A stretch of DNA of 62,338 nt, taken from the NCBI GenBank assembly GCA_028716785.1, contig JAQUPD010000008.1:1-62338 (forward strand), written 5' to 3'. The DNA comes from Fidelibacterota bacterium. GTDB lineage: Bacteria > Fidelibacterota > Fidelibacteria > Fidelibacterales > Fidelibacteraceae. This document shows, piece by piece, positions 36,238 to 44,956 of the stretch. The notes below the pieces were generated by a model that was not told the DNA's origin, did no database searches, and was given only the letters and a program-made list of their open reading frames with translations. The translations under genes and the position numbers were made by a program. Every line of letters begins with the position of its first letter. The stretch's first letter is position 1.

Positions 36238-38319
36238 ATGGAAAAAAGCATGGATATCATAAAAAAGCTATTTGTTTTTTCCCTGATTTCAGGCATCATA
36301 GCAATACCGTCACAAGGACAGATTATAAAATTGGATCGGGGTCGATTGTGGCATTCATTTCATCATGCCCAAGAGTGTTCACCTCTCTCAGATTGGCAAC
36401 GAATGTCTGAAGGTCTGGATTGGCCGGGGTATGAACCCACCGAACTCAACGAAAATTTGGGGGGTACCTATACACATTTAGTTGCTGGTGGAATTTATTT
36501 AACAGCCCTGAAGCCCTTAAAAGATGCCAGTAATCAGACCTATTTTGACCCGGATTCAGTATTAGGATGGATGGACTTTGCCTTAAATGGTGACCGAAAT
36601 ACCAGCTGGGTACAGGGGCAACAGCCTTTTGTTGCCAGAGAACATTACAAAAAATGGCCAAAAGGTGAAAATTATTGGGGAATGACAGATCCCTTTGAAG
36701 CTGAAGAAGTTATTTATACCTATCTGGAAAAAGATCCTCAATACGACGACTCTAAAACAGAAAACAAAAAATTTAATGTGAGTATTAAACGGGAAGTCCG
36801 TCAATGGTCGGGATCAAAAATTGACCAAGATTATGTGATTGTTCGCTATGTGATTAAAAGTCTGCGAAGCGAACGCCGTGTGGGCCTTGATAGTGCCTAT
36901 ATTTTGTTGACGTACGCGCTTTCTCCCAATCAAAGAGGGTGGGCGTATACTTACCCCTCTTATCGGGCTGGCGCACGAAATACCCATAGTCGTTGGAATG
37001 AAGAAGAACGTCTTTTACTAGCCTGGGCTGGTGATTTTACCTTAAATCCTCAAAAAGATGATTCTTGGGACCCCTATGAGTCCTATCAATATAGCGCCAT
37101 AGAAAATCTTGAAAGGCCTATCACCGAGTATATGGCACCTGGAATGATCGGCATTAAATTACTTGAAGTATCGCCTAATGATGGTCCAGATCCCAACAAA
37201 ATTAGATTTACCTGGTCAGCAGGACCTCCCGATAGTGATTATCAGGGACCTTTTACAGCTGTTGCTGGCATGAAAAACAAATATGACGCCATCAAAGATC
37301 CCTCCCTTCTCTATGACGCATTTGATGATACGAATAGTGTGCTCATGGGGCAAAGTCGGCTCTATGCTAATTTTTCTTTTGGTCCCTATAGTTTAAGAGG
37401 TGGAGGGGGAGATTCCATTGTCATTGTTGTGGGTCAGTTTGTAGGTGGAATCCCCTATAGTAAGACGATGATCAATACATTTGATCCAAATGAACAAGTA
37501 GAAAAAGTACGTGAAATTGAAGCAGCTGCTGATTCTGCAGCCAAATTCTTGAACGATCGGTTGGAATTTAATTACACCCACAATTTTACTGTCCCACTTC
37601 CTCCTCCAGCGCCCCCTTTTACAGTAGAACCTGATACCACCAGCGGTTCTGTAGCAAATTATATTCTTTTCGATGGATCTCTCGATACAATTCCTGATCC
37701 CCAACAAAATGTCGTAGACCTTGCAGGATACCGAATTTACAAATCAAAAAAATATCCCTTTGGTCCATGGGAAATGATCGCAGATTTTTCTGTAAAAGAT
37801 CAGAAGGTATGGAAGGCTGAACAACAAAAGTATGTCTATAAAGATACTCAAGTAGCTATGGGCTATGGTTACTATTATGCCGTAACAGCCTATGATAACG
37901 GCCATGATTCGTGGATTGTAGATCCCACCGTGTCTGTGCCGCCTTTAGAATCCTCCCTTTATGCCAATCGGACAAAAAAACCGTTTTATTCAACACTTGT
38001 CCCCATTAAAGAAACAAAAGGGACTCTTGATAATGTAGTGGTCGTCCCGAATCCTTTTTATGTCACATCTGGATTTGATCGAGAAGGCGATGTGAAAAAT
38101 ATTCAATTTGTAAACCTTCCACCTATTTGTACCATTCGCATTTTTACAGTGAAAGGAAATTTGGTAAAAACGATCCACCATAATAATTCTTCTTCAGGTG
38201 TAGCTCTCTGGAATCAAATAAGTGATAATGAACAATATGTTAAGAGCGGTTTATACTTTTATCATATTGAAGATGAACATGGCAATACAACACGAGGAAA
38301 ATTTGCCATTATTAATTAA
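36238..38319 (+). CDS. Secreted/cell-surface protein with FnIII-like and sorting-tail-like end
   Basis: This 693-aa protein has a signal peptide and no enzymatic motif that I recognise. Its N-terminal and middle parts are Trp/Tyr/Asp-rich (WMDFALNGDRNTSWV, VIRYVIKSLRSERRVGLDSA, LLTYALSPNQRGWAYTYP). Residues about 500-600 look like an FnIII-type or RHS-free beta domain (DLAGYRIYKSKKYPFGPWE). The end (VVVPNPFYVTS...SGLYFYHIEDEHGNTTRGKF) resembles a sorting tail but lacks the usual final Lys-Met block. Its position between TonB receptor and PorV-like gene suggests a surface partner of the receptor. ATG 36250 is an alternative start. Confidence 0.75.
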   Translation: MEKSMDIIKKLFVFSLISGIIAIPSQGQIIKLDRGRLWHSFHHAQECSPLSDWQRMSEGLDWPGYEPTELNENLGGTYTHLVAGGIYLTALKPLKDASNQTYFDPDSVLGWMDFALNGDRNTSWVQGQQPFVAREHYKKWPKGENYWGMTDPFEAEEVIYTYLEKDPQYDDSKTENKKFNVSIKREVRQWSGSKIDQDYVIVRYVIKSLRSERRVGLDSAYILLTYALSPNQRGWAYTYPSYRAGARNTHSRWNEEERLLLAWAGDFTLNPQKDDSWDPYESYQYSAIENLERPITEYMAPGMIGIKLLEVSPNDGPDPNKIRFTWSAGPPDSDYQGPFTAVAGMKNKYDAIKDPSLLYDAFDDTNSVLMGQSRLYANFSFGPYSLRGGGGDSIVIVVGQFVGGIPYSKTMINTFDPNEQVEKVREIEAAADSAAKFLNDRLEFNYTHNFTVPLPPPAPPFTVEPDTTSGSVANYILFDGSLDTIPDPQQNVVDLAGYRIYKSKKYPFGPWEMIADFSVKDQKVWKAEQQKYVYKDTQVAMGYGYYYAVTAYDNGHDSWIVDPTVSVPPLESSLYANRTKKPFYSTLVPIKETKGTLDNVVVVPNPFYVTSGFDREGDVKNIQFVNLPPICTIRIFTVKGNLVKTIHHNNSSSGVALWNQISDNEQYVKSGLYFYHIEDEHGNTTRGKFAIIN

Positions 38320-38342
38320 TTAAACGCAGGATCATGTATACA

Positions 38343-39323
38343 ATGAAAAAAAGAATTATTGCATGGCTTGGTATCCTATTCATCCTTAAAACCTCCTTGC
38401 AGGCTGAGTTACTGGAAAAGACAGGGACAACAGGGTTTGTATTTTTAAAAATACCTGCTTCAGCTCGACAGATTGCAATGGGAGAATCGGGTATTGCGCT
38501 CCCTAATGCGAGTTCTGATGCTCTTTTTGTAAACCCAGCCCTTGTCGCTTTGATGACTCAAAAAAATGCCTTCTCTTTTTCCTATGGCGATTGGTATGTG
38601 GATACTTACCATCAAACTTTTTCTTATGTACGAAATCTCAATCTCTTTGGATTCATCGGCGTTAATATCCTGAATTATCAAGTTGGAGAAATGCAAAAAA
38701 CAAGAATTCTTTCCTCCTATGAAGCGGATTATTTACAAGAAGGGGAGAATAATAAATATAAAAATTTGGGGACCTTTTCTGCAGGGGCTTATTCTATTGG
38801 TCTCTCTTTTGCCCGGCAATTAACAGATAAATTTTCAATTGGGACAAATCTAAAATATGTTCATGAATCAATAGATGTGTATTCAGCGGACAATGTTGTT
38901 GCTGATATTGGTTTTATTTTTTTTACGGGTTATCGCTCTCTTCGGGTTGGTGCTTATTTGCAAAATTTTGGACTCGAGACGCAGTATGTGAGCGAATCCT
39001 TTAAAATGCCACAAATAATGACTCTCGGTATTTCAGGGGATCTTTTGGGTTCTTATAACTCCCCAACCTATCTTGCTTATACCCTTGAAGCAAAACATCC
39101 AAATGATGAATCTGAAAAAATTCATGTTGGAGTAGAAGCACTCTGGAATAATATAATCACCCTTCGAGGAGGGTATAAATTTGGCAGTGACTATGAAAAA
39201 TTTACTGTGGGCATAGGGCTCCGCTTTATCTTTCAAGAAAAACTCTTTCATTTGGATATGGCGTATATGAATCATGAATATCTTCAATCAACCATGAGAT
39301 ATACTCTTTCAATGGAGTTGTAA
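38343..39323 (+). CDS. PorV/PorQ-family outer-membrane protein
   Basis: This beta-barrel protein (about 326 aa) has a signal peptide and the N-terminal PorV/PorQ motif (TGFVFLKIPASARQIAMGES, LPNASSDALFVNPA), then repeated amphipathic strands ending in MEL. In T9SS bacteria PorV shuttles cargo to the attachment complex, while related barrels serve particular loci. Its place beside T9SS-tailed proteins supports an export or attachment role. AGGA lies 11 nt before ATG 38343; ATG 38334 is also possible. The next gene starts immediately after its stop codon. Confidence 0.88.
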   Translation: MKKRIIAWLGILFILKTSLQAELLEKTGTTGFVFLKIPASARQIAMGESGIALPNASSDALFVNPALVALMTQKNAFSFSYGDWYVDTYHQTFSYVRNLNLFGFIGVNILNYQVGEMQKTRILSSYEADYLQEGENNKYKNLGTFSAGAYSIGLSFARQLTDKFSIGTNLKYVHESIDVYSADNVVADIGFIFFTGYRSLRVGAYLQNFGLETQYVSESFKMPQIMTLGISGDLLGSYNSPTYLAYTLEAKHPNDESEKIHVGVEALWNNIITLRGGYKFGSDYEKFTVGIGLRFIFQEKLFHLDMAYMNHEYLQSTMRYTLSMEL

Positions 39324-40280
39324 ATGAGAGCTTTAACACAAATTATTCGCCTCTTTCTTGTTGTTGTGATACTTAACTCAGTTACGTATGCGCAAGATTT
39401 ATCCCCCTATAAAGTGAAACTCTTTGGGGGAGCACAACAGCAAAATACACAAAAATTAGCATCAGAAGCCCGAGGATTTTTGGTGGGAATGCAAGTGAAT
39501 AGGGAAATGAATCGCTATTTAGATTTTAATTTCAGAATAGGGTATGATTATAGTTATCTTGAGGAAGATTCCGTTCTTCTGGAATGGGAGTGGGATTATT
39601 GGGAACAATATATTGACTGGATGTTGATGGGTGCCTCCCAAGCTGAAATCGATTCCATGAGTATTCATAAAGAATATTGGCGATCAGATTCCTCCTATCA
39701 CGGCATTTTTAATCCCAACCAAACCTTAGGAGAAGTGATGCTCTCGCCAGGTCTGGAATTTAATGTGCCTCTTGCTAAACGAACATCTCTCTATGGTGGA
39801 CTTAATATTGGTGCGAATATCTATAAACGGCAAATTAAAATGGTTGAAGATTGGACAAAGAATTTTACCTTTAATTTTGATAGCACAAAACTTGCAAATA
39901 ACTTGATGGATGAATATGCCCAAGAACGCTTTGAAACTTTTATGTATCTCCACGAAAATAACCCAGATGTTTATCCTCTTGTCTATGATTATAATGATGA
40001 TTCTACCAATGTTGTTTATCGCTTTCACTACGCTTATGATGTAAGCGTAACCCACTTTTCCCCCACTAAAAATGGAAGTCGCTTTTTTGCTTCGCCTTTC
40101 TTAGGTCTCCGGGTCTCCCTCAATAAAACCGTTGATTTAGATTTTGGATATTATGGCGTTTTTTATCTAAAAAATGTTGAAAAACTGGAAGATTTATTCC
40201 GCTTTGCCTCTGAAAGTGAACGCTGGTTCCCTTATGACTCTAAAAGTACCTTTGTGGTAAGTTTAACATTTAACTATTAG
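39324..40280 (+). CDS. Predicted outer-membrane beta-barrel protein
   Basis: This 318-aa protein has a signal peptide (1-24) and alternating aromatic/hydrophobic strands, with a C-terminal strand ending in TFNY, as in outer-membrane barrels. The middle (about 85-130 and 175-230) is acidic and Trp/Tyr-rich and probably forms large loops (WEWDYWEQYIDWMLMG). It starts directly after the stop of the PorV-like gene, with GGAG 7 nt upstream. I do not recognise a named family. It is probably a locus-specific surface or channel component. Confidence 0.7.
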   Translation: MRALTQIIRLFLVVVILNSVTYAQDLSPYKVKLFGGAQQQNTQKLASEARGFLVGMQVNREMNRYLDFNFRIGYDYSYLEEDSVLLEWEWDYWEQYIDWMLMGASQAEIDSMSIHKEYWRSDSSYHGIFNPNQTLGEVMLSPGLEFNVPLAKRTSLYGGLNIGANIYKRQIKMVEDWTKNFTFNFDSTKLANNLMDEYAQERFETFMYLHENNPDVYPLVYDYNDDSTNVVYRFHYAYDVSVTHFSPTKNGSRFFASPFLGLRVSLNKTVDLDFGYYGVFYLKNVEKLEDLFRFASESERWFPYDSKSTFVVSLTFNY

Positions 40281-40291
40281 GCTTATAAAAC

Positions 40292-40930
40292 ATGATAAAA
40301 AAATTTTTTGCAATAATTTTGATTGGGTGTCTAGGATTTTCCGGACTCTCAGCACGAGAACTGGGGTATTATGGAGTCTCTATAGGTGGAACCGCTACAG
40401 TCCCTCTTGCAGGATTAGCAGATCTTTATAAAATTGCCCCTTCTTTAAAATTTGGAGCAGGTATTTTTTTGGAGAATGGGTGGTACCTGGAAGGACAAGT
40501 CGATCTCTGTCGTTTTGATCGCTCCAATCTAACAGGATATGCAAAAGAGAATGTCTCTATGAGTTTAGAATATGGGGGTATTATGGTTACTGGACAAACA
40601 TCCCTTCTTGAATTTCGAAACATAAACCTTCAGTTTATTGCAGGGATGGGACCTTTTTATTGGAAGGGAATCCGAGGCGAAATTGCCCAAAACGATTCTT
40701 TGGGAATTCCCTATATCCCTAAAAAAGTCCTTGAAGAATGGAATATGGCCTTTCAAGGCGGCGTGGGATTAGAGTATTTTATAACACCAGACCTCGCTTT
40801 TGAACTTTCTTCCGTTTATCGCCTTCTGATTGGCTCCCTATGGCCGACAATGCATGAACATATTTTAATTGAACAAGTGAATGGGTTTCAGATGGCTCAT
40901 GTCAATCTAAAAATGCGCTATTATTTTTAA
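40292..40930 (+). CDS. Predicted small outer-membrane beta-barrel protein
   Basis: This 212-aa protein has a signal peptide (1-22) and a pattern of short amphipathic strands with Gly-rich turns (YGVSIGGTATVPLAGLADLY, FGAGIFLENGWYLEGQVDL), ending in MRYYF, typical of OmpA/OmpW-sized barrels. It follows the larger barrel gene by 11 nt and precedes the paired propeller-like genes by 24 nt. No specific function is recognised. Cotranscription with the TonB receptor unit is likely. Confidence 0.7.
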   Translation: MIKKFFAIILIGCLGFSGLSARELGYYGVSIGGTATVPLAGLADLYKIAPSLKFGAGIFLENGWYLEGQVDLCRFDRSNLTGYAKENVSMSLEYGGIMVTGQTSLLEFRNINLQFIAGMGPFYWKGIRGEIAQNDSLGIPYIPKKVLEEWNMAFQGGVGLEYFITPDLAFELSSVYRLLIGSLWPTMHEHILIEQVNGFQMAHVNLKMRYYF

Positions 40931-40954
40931 TGGTTTTGTGAAGGAAGTTATTCG

Positions 40955-42022
40955 ATGAAAAAAATTGTTATTCTGGGGCTTTTACTGAGTTTTGCCGTTA
41001 CAGCTTGGGGACAAGAATATCGTCTTGTTTGGGCAAATTATGATTACTTTAATGGCGATGATGTTACCCGAGGTGTTGCCTGGAATCCAATGACCGATCA
41101 CCTCCTTGTTCCAACACGATTAAACTACCCCCGTATTTTGATTGTTGACCCGGAAACTGGCATAGTTTTGGGCGAAATGGATTCTACCGGACTTGGTGAG
41201 CGGGGAATTTCTGAAGCGGGTATTGGACTTATTGATGTTACGACAGATGGGAAAATTTATCTCTGTAACCTGGGATGGAAAGAATCAGATTGGGAATTTA
41301 CGGTTTGGGAATTTGAGGATGAAGCAAGTCAAGCAAAGGTTGTTTTTAATGAAATCGTTGATAGTAAAGATAATACCACGACTCATTATGAATGGTATGG
41401 CTCTTCTTTAGAGGTTATTGGGACAGGAACCAATAAATATCTTTATACCTCCGGGTATCAAAATGACAAAATGTTAGTTTTAAAAATGGAGAGTCGTGGA
41501 AATTTTGTTATCGATCGTTTTATTAATCTTCCTTCTATCAATAGTGCTCGACACGGAATTTCTGCCGTTTCTCAGCAAGGTCCTTTTTGGATCAATGGCG
41601 CTGGTGATAGTTATCCTGCACCCCGATTAATTGATTGGGATGGAAATGTCCTTGCTGAAGTCCCCGATTCCATTATTTCCCATGGTGGGACTTCTACAAT
41701 ACTTCACTGGGACGTGGGGGATTATCACTTTGTTACCTGTGCAAATGGGTTTTTGAATAATACTCTCCGATCAGCCCGCTATGTTGAAGATGAATTGGGT
41801 ACTCTTACCTTTCTCTATTTTGGAGAAGATTCTGATTCATTAATGTTGGCTTATCAAAGGGCATCTCCTGTGATGAATCTGAATTGCTCCGCCGATATTG
41901 TGTACGATTCCACCCGACACTGGCTGTACACTGTGATGGGAAATAATAGCCTGGCTGCCGTGGATATGAATACCTTTATCAATGTCCGTACGCCCCGGGA
42001 TACAGGGCTGTTGGCGATTTAG
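40955..42022 (+). CDS. Secreted propeller-like protein, N-terminal part of an amber-interrupted gene
   Basis: This 355-aa frame has a signal peptide and a repeated-strand region resembling a beta-propeller (VTRGVAWNPMTDHLLVPTRL, LYTSGYQNDKMLVLKM, GISAVSQQGPFWINGAGDSY, SLAAVDMNTFINVRTP). It is roughly half identical by eye to residues 1-350 of the intact paralog at 42974. It ends at TAG (42020-42022), where the paralog has CAA; a CAG-to-TAG change would explain it. The frame continues without a shift to 42952. As it stands the product would lack the binding module and sorting tail. GAAGGAAG precedes the ATG. Confidence 0.8.
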   Translation: MKKIVILGLLLSFAVTAWGQEYRLVWANYDYFNGDDVTRGVAWNPMTDHLLVPTRLNYPRILIVDPETGIVLGEMDSTGLGERGISEAGIGLIDVTTDGKIYLCNLGWKESDWEFTVWEFEDEASQAKVVFNEIVDSKDNTTTHYEWYGSSLEVIGTGTNKYLYTSGYQNDKMLVLKMESRGNFVIDRFINLPSINSARHGISAVSQQGPFWINGAGDSYPAPRLIDWDGNVLAEVPDSIISHGGTSTILHWDVGDYHFVTCANGFLNNTLRSARYVEDELGTLTFLYFGEDSDSLMLAYQRASPVMNLNCSADIVYDSTRHWLYTVMGNNSLAAVDMNTFINVRTPRDTGLLAI

Positions 42023-42034
42023 ATTGATGGTAAA

Positions 42035-42952
42035 ATGAAAGAATATTTTCACTATGATTATGTTGGAACGAGTCATGATCGGGATATGTATTTAACCTGG
42101 GGAAGCAATGCGGTGTATTTTGGGATTACTGGTTATACCTTGCAAGATGCCACTCTGAAAAACCAGCTTTTCTTAGCTTTTGATTTGGATCCTAAGGGAG
42201 AAAGCGGGAGCACAACGCCACCCTCTGATGCCGGTGGGGTGAGTGGGTTACCATTTAAAGCGGATGTGGTAGTTCATTTGGAACCCTGGGAATCTTTTGA
42301 TTATACTACTGGCTGGGTGTATACCTTGAACGGCAGCGAGTGGGTCGTCGGAAGCAGTATCGATGGTTTTGATATTGGCTATGGTGCTATGGCATGGGTT
42401 GGCGGAGAGACAGAAACGACGTTAACGGAAGTAGCTGTTGCCTTTAACAATGCAGGGTTAGGAGAGGATTTTACAAAGATTCGCATGATGGTCTACAGTG
42501 CAGAAGCGGGAAGCGGCGGTGCTATTTTGTGTGCTTTTCCCGATATAAATAACACAGAAACAGGGAGTACTTTTACGGCCTATTACGAAGCAGATAGCTT
42601 AGGTTCCGGGATGATGGCATCAAATCCCAATGATCTTTGGATTGTAAATACTGGTGTAGGAATAGATCCATCGAAAAACTTTCCTCAAACCACAATCCTC
42701 CATGAAAATTATCCCAATCCCTTTAATCCAAAAACTACAATATCCATAACATTAGCTGAAAATGCCGATGTAGATTTATCGGTCTTCGATGTGAACGGTC
42801 AATATATCAAAATGCTTATCAGTGGTTTTGTCCATGCAGGTCATCATACGCTTGATATGGATGGAAGCTTGCTTTCGAGTGGCGTTCATATTTACAGACT
42901 CCTTGTAAATGGGCAAATGGTTGATTCAAAAAAAATGGTGTATCTTAAATAA
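42035..42952 (+). pseudogene. C-terminal part of the amber-interrupted gene: CBM-like module plus T9SS tail
   Basis: This is in the same frame as 40955-42022, 12 bases past the TAG. The 305 codons cover a DOMON/CBM9-like beta-sandwich module (LTWGSNAVYFGITGYTLQDA, QLFLAFDLDPKGESGS, FKADVVVHLEPW) and a sorting tail (HENYPNPFNPKTTISITL, ending KKMVYLK). ATG 42035 has no good ribosome site and no signal peptide, so independent expression as an exported protein is unlikely. Either the gene is broken, the stop is read through, or there is a sequencing error. Bases 42044-42736 are nearly identical to the paralog. Confidence 0.75.
42044..42736 (+). repeat. Near-identical module, copy A (matches 44048-44740)
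   Basis: This is a 693-bp direct repeat with a constant offset of 2004 bases and no indels. I count about 25 mismatches by eye, and the first roughly 150 bases are identical. It covers the CBM-like module and the first part of the sorting tail. Sequence on either side differs strongly from the paralog, which points to gene conversion or a recent module copy. Confidence 0.92.
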
Positions 42953-42973
42953 AACAAAAAAGAGGAAAAAATA

Positions 42974-44956
42974 ATGAAACACATCAAGCGAAAAAGTTTA
43001 ATCATAATGCTGCTGATTACAGGAACACTTTTTGGTCAGGAGTACCTTTTAAAATGGGCTAATTATGATGTGATTGACAGAGGAAATGATGTAACACGCG
43101 GATTGGTTTACAACCCATATAGCGATCATGTTTTAGTGGCAACACGGTTTGGTGGGAGTAGGGTTGTAACCTTGGACCCAGAAACAGGCTACGTCGTTGG
43201 CATGTTAGATACAACGGAAACAGGATTTAAAGGGGGAACTTACACAATTAATTTGGTAGATGTCGCTGATGATGGAACCATCTATGTGTGTAATTTGAGT
43301 GCCCCCCAAGTCAATGCCAATGATCGCTTTCGTATTTATTGCTATACCGATGAACAGGCTGCACCAGAACTTGTTTTTGATGATGTTTTAGATGGGAACC
43401 GATATGGAGACTCTTTTGCTGTGATCGGCAAAGGTGATAATACTTGGTTTTATACCTCTGGTTATCAAAATGACAAAATGGCGGTGTTGAAAAAGGGACC
43501 TCAGGGTATCACTCTCGATCACTATATTGGTCTTCCTTCCATAAATAGTGCTCGTCATGGCATTTCACCTGTTTCACCAGGGGGCAATCTCTGGATTAAT
43601 GGTGCTGGTGATAGTTACCCTCCTGTTCGACTTATTTCAAATGATGGGATCATTTTAGCGACAGTTCCCGATACGATAATTGCTGCAGGAGGTACTGGAA
43701 CGGTGCATCATGTTAACTTGGGTTCCTTTAATTTGATTTTTGCTGTTAATGTGTTTTTGTCTAATACAATCCGTGCTGCTCGTTATTTTGAAGATGAATT
43801 GGGAACAATTACTTTCGACTATTTTGGAGAAAATTCCGATTCTCTTCTTTTGGGATATCAGGGACATGAATTAATAAACAATCAAAATGGTTCATCAGCA
43901 TTAAGTTATGATTCTACACGCCATGTTTTATATTCGTTATGTGGCCTGAACAGTGTTGCAGCGTTAGATTTAAACGGACTCCTTCGCGTCGCGACACCAC
44001 GGGATCAAGGAATAACAGCTATTCAAATTGATGGAAAGAAAAAAGAGTATTTTCACTATGATTATGTTGGAACGAGTCATGATCGGGATATGTATTTAAC
44101 CTGGGGAAGCAATGCGGTGTATTTTGGGATTACTGGTTATACCTTGCAAGATGCCACTCTGAAAAACCAGCTTTTCTTAGCTTTTGATCTGGATCCTGAT
44201 GGAGAAAGCGGGAGCACAACGCCGCCCTCTGATGCCGGTGGCGTAAGTGGGTTACCATTTAAAGCGGATGTGGTAGTTCATTTGGAACCCTGGGAATCTT
44301 TTGATTATACCACTGGCTGGGTGTATATTTGGAACGGCAGCGAGTGGGTCGTCGGAAGCAGTATTGATGGTTTTGATATTGGATATGGTGCTATGGCATG
44401 GGTTGGCGGAGAGACAGATACGACGTTAACGGAAGTAGCTGTTGCCTTTAACAATGCAGGGTTAGGAGAGGATTTTACAAAGATTCGCATGATGGTCTAC
44501 AGTGCAGAAGCGGGAAGCGGTGGTGCTATTTTGTGTGCATTTCCCGATGTTAATAACACGGAAACAGGGAGTGCTTTTACGGCCTATTACGAAGCAGATA
44601 GCTTAGGTTCCGGGATGATGGCATCAAATCCCAATGATCTTTGGATTGTAAATACCGGCGTAGAAATAGATCCATCGAAATACCTTCCTCAAACCGCAAT
44701 CCTCCATGAAAATTATCCCAATCCCTTTAATCCAAAAACTATTATTCCCTTTACCCTTCATGAAAAAGCAGCCATTGAAATAAAAATATTCACTCTTACT
44801 GGACAAGAAATAGGCCTTTTAGTGGATGAAACTCTTGAGCCAGGGACATATCAACGGATTTTTAATGCAGAAGGACTTACGAGTGGTATTTACTTTTATC
44901 AATTAACGATTAATAATAAGACCATAGCAACACGAAAGATGGTTTACCTTAAATAA
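42974..44956 (+). CDS. Secreted propeller-like protein with CBM-like module and T9SS tail (intact paralog)
   Basis: This 660-aa protein has a signal peptide (1-22), a propeller-like region (about 25-350; NDVTRGLVYNPYSDHVLVAT, FYTSGYQNDKMAVLKK, GISPVSPGGNLWINGAGDSY), a DOMON/CBM9-like module (about 360-575) and a sorting tail (HENYPNPFNPKTIIPFTLHE, ending RKMVYLK). No catalytic residues are evident, so a glycan-binding or surface-docking role is likely. It is the intact version of the interrupted gene just upstream; after the shared NPFNPKT the two tails diverge. AGAGGAAA precedes the ATG, and its stop overlaps the next start as TAATG. Confidence 0.82.
   Translation: MKHIKRKSLIIMLLITGTLFGQEYLLKWANYDVIDRGNDVTRGLVYNPYSDHVLVATRFGGSRVVTLDPETGYVVGMLDTTETGFKGGTYTINLVDVADDGTIYVCNLSAPQVNANDRFRIYCYTDEQAAPELVFDDVLDGNRYGDSFAVIGKGDNTWFYTSGYQNDKMAVLKKGPQGITLDHYIGLPSINSARHGISPVSPGGNLWINGAGDSYPPVRLISNDGIILATVPDTIIAAGGTGTVHHVNLGSFNLIFAVNVFLSNTIRAARYFEDELGTITFDYFGENSDSLLLGYQGHELINNQNGSSALSYDSTRHVLYSLCGLNSVAALDLNGLLRVATPRDQGITAIQIDGKKKEYFHYDYVGTSHDRDMYLTWGSNAVYFGITGYTLQDATLKNQLFLAFDLDPDGESGSTTPPSDAGGVSGLPFKADVVVHLEPWESFDYTTGWVYIWNGSEWVVGSSIDGFDIGYGAMAWVGGETDTTLTEVAVAFNNAGLGEDFTKIRMMVYSAEAGSGGAILCAFPDVNNTETGSAFTAYYEADSLGSGMMASNPNDLWIVNTGVEIDPSKYLPQTAILHENYPNPFNPKTIIPFTLHEKAAIEIKIFTLTGQEIGLLVDETLEPGTYQRIFNAEGLTSGIYFYQLTINNKTIATRKMVYLK
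44048..44740 (+). repeat. Near-identical module, copy B (matches 42044-42736)
   Basis: This is the second member of the 693-bp direct repeat, inside the intact paralog. See copy A for the mismatch count. Here the frame is open through the module and sorting tail. Confidence 0.92.

Noticed and set aside
33138-38319. SusC-SusD pair reading of the TonB receptor and the next gene.
   Set aside because: The second protein lacks a lipobox and the tetratricopeptide-like SusD features and has a sorting-tail-like end, so I call neither SusC nor SusD.
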